Assembly (NCBI GenBank): GCA_038323615.1
Contig: JBBQHC010000144.1
Span: 1 to 6,883 of the forward strand
From: JBBKXP01 sp038323615
GTDB taxonomy: Bacteria > Pseudomonadota > Alphaproteobacteria > Rhodobacterales > Rhodobacteraceae
Length of the DNA: 6,883 nt
Reading direction: 5' to 3'
Positions 5,532 to 6,883 of the stretch are shown here, piece by piece. The notes below the pieces were generated by a model. It was not told where the DNA came from and did no database searches. It saw nothing but the letters and a program-made list of their open reading frames with translations. Numbering within the stretch: the stretch's first letter is position 1; every line of letters begins with the position of its first letter. The position numbers were made by a program, and so were the translations under genes.

Positions 5532-6740
5532 CGTCGCCAGCCACTGCGTCACCGCACTACGCACCGATTGGTCGCCCCGCGCCCGTGCCGCGTCGATCAC
5601 CGTCTTAAGCTCGGTCAGATCGACCTGACGCAGCAGGTGTTTGACCGGCCCGACAGATGACGGACGCATCGACAGCGACCTGATCCCGATGGCAGCAAAG
5701 CACAACGCCTCGACGGGACGGCCTGCATCTTCGCCACAGAACGCCAATGGGGTGCCGACTTTGGCGCAGCGGGCGACCACCATCTCCAGAAATGCCAGAA
5801 AGCTGGAGTTGAGGGTATCGTAACGCTTGCGCACACGCTCGTTTTCGCGGTCGGCGGCGAAAAAGAACTGTTTCAGATCGTTGCCGCCGATCGAGATGAA
5901 ATCGACTTCGGTAAAGAATTCGTCCGGCGCAAAGGCGAGGCTGGGAGTTTCCAGCATCGCGCCGACCTCGAGTTGGGCGGGCAGGGGGTGGCCCAGCACC
6001 GTTTCGCGGGCCTTGGCCTTGTCCATCTCGGCCTTGGCCAGCCGGAATTCCTCGAGCAGCGTGATGAACGGAAACATCACCGCCAAGGGCCGCCCGTTGG
6101 CTGCCCGCAGCAACGCCTGCAACTGCATCCGCAACACGCCGGGTTTGTCCAGACCGACCCGGATCGCCCGCCAGCCCATTGCCGGGTTGGGTTCGTCGAA
6201 CGCCTTCATATAGGGCAGCACCTTGTCCGAACCGATGTCGAGGGTGCGAAATGCCACACGCTTGCCCTGCGCCGCCGCCATGACGCGCGAATAAAGCGCC
6301 GACAGTTCGGCCCGTTTGGGCATCTTGTTGCGGATCAGGAATTGCAGTTCGGTGCGAAACAACCCGACGCCTTCGGCCCCCGACCCGACCAACGAGGGCA
6401 AATCGGCCATCAGTCCGGCGTTCATGTTCAGCGACACCGTGGTGCCGCAGCGCGCCGTTGCAGGCAACTCGCGGATGCTGGCATAGCGTTCCTGGGCCGC
6501 CGCCTGCATCGCGATCTTGTCGCGGAACGCGCTGACGACCACATCGTCGGGGCGCAGATGGACGATCCCCTGATCGCCGTCCACCAGCAACGCGTCGCCG
6601 TTCAGCGCCTCGGCCAGAATGCCTCTGGCGTTGATCACCAGCGGAATGGCCCAGGCCCGGGCGACGATGGCGGCGTGGCTGCCGACAGACCCTTCCTCAA
6701 GCACGATGCCTTTCAGCGTCTTGCCATAGTCCAGCAGTTC
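5523..6740 (-). CDS. ptsP: Phosphoenolpyruvate-protein phosphotransferase PtsP (EI-Ntr), C-terminal half, 5' end lost
   Basis: Enzyme I of the nitrogen PTS takes phosphate from PEP and passes it to NPr and then to EIIA-Ntr, a regulatory cascade in the cytosol. About 405 residues are present. Counting from V1 at 6704: the phospho-histidine block EEGSVGSHAAIVAR (3-16, active His 10); GVGLFRTELQFL (112-123) and FRTLDIGSDK (152-161), which bind PEP and Mg; NPAMGWRAIR (173-182); EVGAMLETPS (246-255); SIGGNDLKQFFFAADREN (271-288); and FCGEDAG (322-328, catalytic Cys 323). All expected residues of the PEP-binding barrel are visible. Family members are about 750 residues with an N-terminal GAF domain. 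That half should lie to the right, but the homologous frame stops at ELLDYGKTLKGI near 6740 and is replaced by foreign sequence. I infer that the gene is cut by a misassembly, not truncated in the cell. The GTG at 6704 is not the true start. Confidence 0.93.
   Translation of the reverse strand, partial: ELLDYGKTLKGIVLEEGSVGSHAAIVARAWAIPLVINARGILAEALNGDALLVDGDQGIVHLRPDDVVVSAFRDKIAMQAAAQERYASIRELPATARCGTTVSLNMNAGLMADLPSLVGSGAEGVGLFRTELQFLIRNKMPKRAELSALYSRVMAAAQGKRVAFRTLDIGSDKVLPYMKAFDEPNPAMGWRAIRVGLDKPGVLRMQLQALLRAANGRPLAVMFPFITLLEEFRLAKAEMDKAKARETVLGHPLPAQLEVGAMLETPSLAFAPDEFFTEVDFISIGGNDLKQFFFAADRENERVRKRYDTLNSSFLAFLEMVVARCAKVGTPLAFCGEDAGRPVEALCFAAIGIRSLSMRPSSVGPVKHLLRQVDLTELKTVIDAARARGDQSVRSAVTQWLATQV
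6338..6402 (-). repeat. Direct repeat copy 1, internal ptsP segment
   Basis: This 65-bp stretch of ptsP encodes LPSLVGSGAEGVGLFRTELQ and the next residue. It recurs at 6819-6883 in the same orientation, 481 bp away, with 60 of 65 bases identical. Confidence 0.9.
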
Positions 6741-6818
6741 GCCGGCACCTCGCTGTGGTTTGCCGTCAACGCGGTGATGCCCGACCTGCAGCAGGCCTGG
6801 GGCCTGCCCGCCGCCTCG
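6732..6818 (+). pseudogene. Fragment of an MFS transporter N-terminus (out of context)
   Basis: Plus-strand translation from 6732 gives 29 residues: QQFAGTSLWFAVNAV (6732-6776) followed by MPDLQQAWGLPAAS (6777-6818). This is typical of the first membrane helix and following loop of a major facilitator superfamily transporter group with an FAGTSLWFA.NAV start. No start codon, ribosome site or downstream continuation is present, because the frame runs straight into a ptsP-like repeat at 6819. On the left it merges with antisense ptsP through the shared stretch CAGCAGTTCG (6732-6741). I read it as a stray piece joined by misassembly or amplification chimerism. The MFS likeness is from memory of the family and rests on 29 residues. 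Confidence 0.6.
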
Positions 6819-6883
6819 GGAATTGCAGTTCGGTGCGAAACAGCCCGACGCCTTCGGCGCCCGATCCGACCAGCGAGGGCAGA
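6819..6883 (-). repeat. Direct repeat copy 2, ptsP-like segment at the contig end
   Basis: A second copy of 6338-6402 with five differences (at 6843, 6859, 6865, 6873 and 6882). All five are synonymous in the ptsP frame: three Leu TTG/CTG changes and two Gly third-base changes. It encodes the same LPSLVGSGAEGVGLFRTELQ peptide, but its frame is shifted relative to ptsP at 5523-6740. It probably comes from the ptsP of a closely related strain and reaches the window edge. Confidence 0.85.

Noticed and set aside
5523..6704. A short 393-residue stand-alone PtsP variant starting at GTG 6704
   Set aside because: PtsP homology continues upstream of 6704 (LLDYGKTLKGI), and the GTG lies inside the phospho-histidine domain, so it is an internal valine and not a start.

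Overview
The window is high-GC, densely packed DNA that looks like an alphaproteobacterium of the Rhodobacterales (roseobacter) type. The evidence is the codon use, the protein styles (a stand-alone nitrogen-type PtsP, a mtnP-apt salvage pair, a SulP transporter) and the very short intergenic gaps. This placement is inferred from recognised protein families, not from a marker gene. I see no phage, insertion sequence, CRISPR, tRNA or rRNA, and no sign of a new multi-gene system. Most of the window is ordinary chromosomal housekeeping and transport DNA.

Layout, left to right. Positions 1-62 (+) are the last 19 codons of an FAD-linked oxidase. Positions 63-313 are a convergent non-coding gap rich in hairpins, with a good terminator at 80-106. 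A minus-strand operon follows: mtnP (855-1721) and then apt (314-844). Together they turn methylthioadenosine, the by-product of polyamine and homoserine-lactone synthesis, into adenine and then AMP. Divergent from mtnP is a SulP anion transporter with a C-terminal STAS domain (1881-3506, +). Its stop codon overlaps the stop of a convergent flavin-reductase-like protein (3503-4108, -). Divergent from that is a plus-strand pair, a GNAT acetyltransferase (4180-4695) and an EcsC-family protein (4699-5496), separated by 3 nt. Convergent with this pair is the C-terminal half of ptsP (5523-6740, -), enzyme I of the nitrogen phosphotransferase system.

The right end (about 6730-6883) is not coherent. 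The ptsP frame loses homology near 6740. A plus-strand scrap of about 29 codons typical of an MFS transporter N-terminus follows. Then 65 bp (6819-6883) repeat an internal ptsP segment (6338-6402) with five differences, all synonymous, in the same orientation but a different frame. This mosaic looks like a chimeric contig end, from metagenome assembly or amplification of a related strain, rather than real gene order. It is the most unusual thing in the window, and annotation beyond about 6730 should not be trusted.
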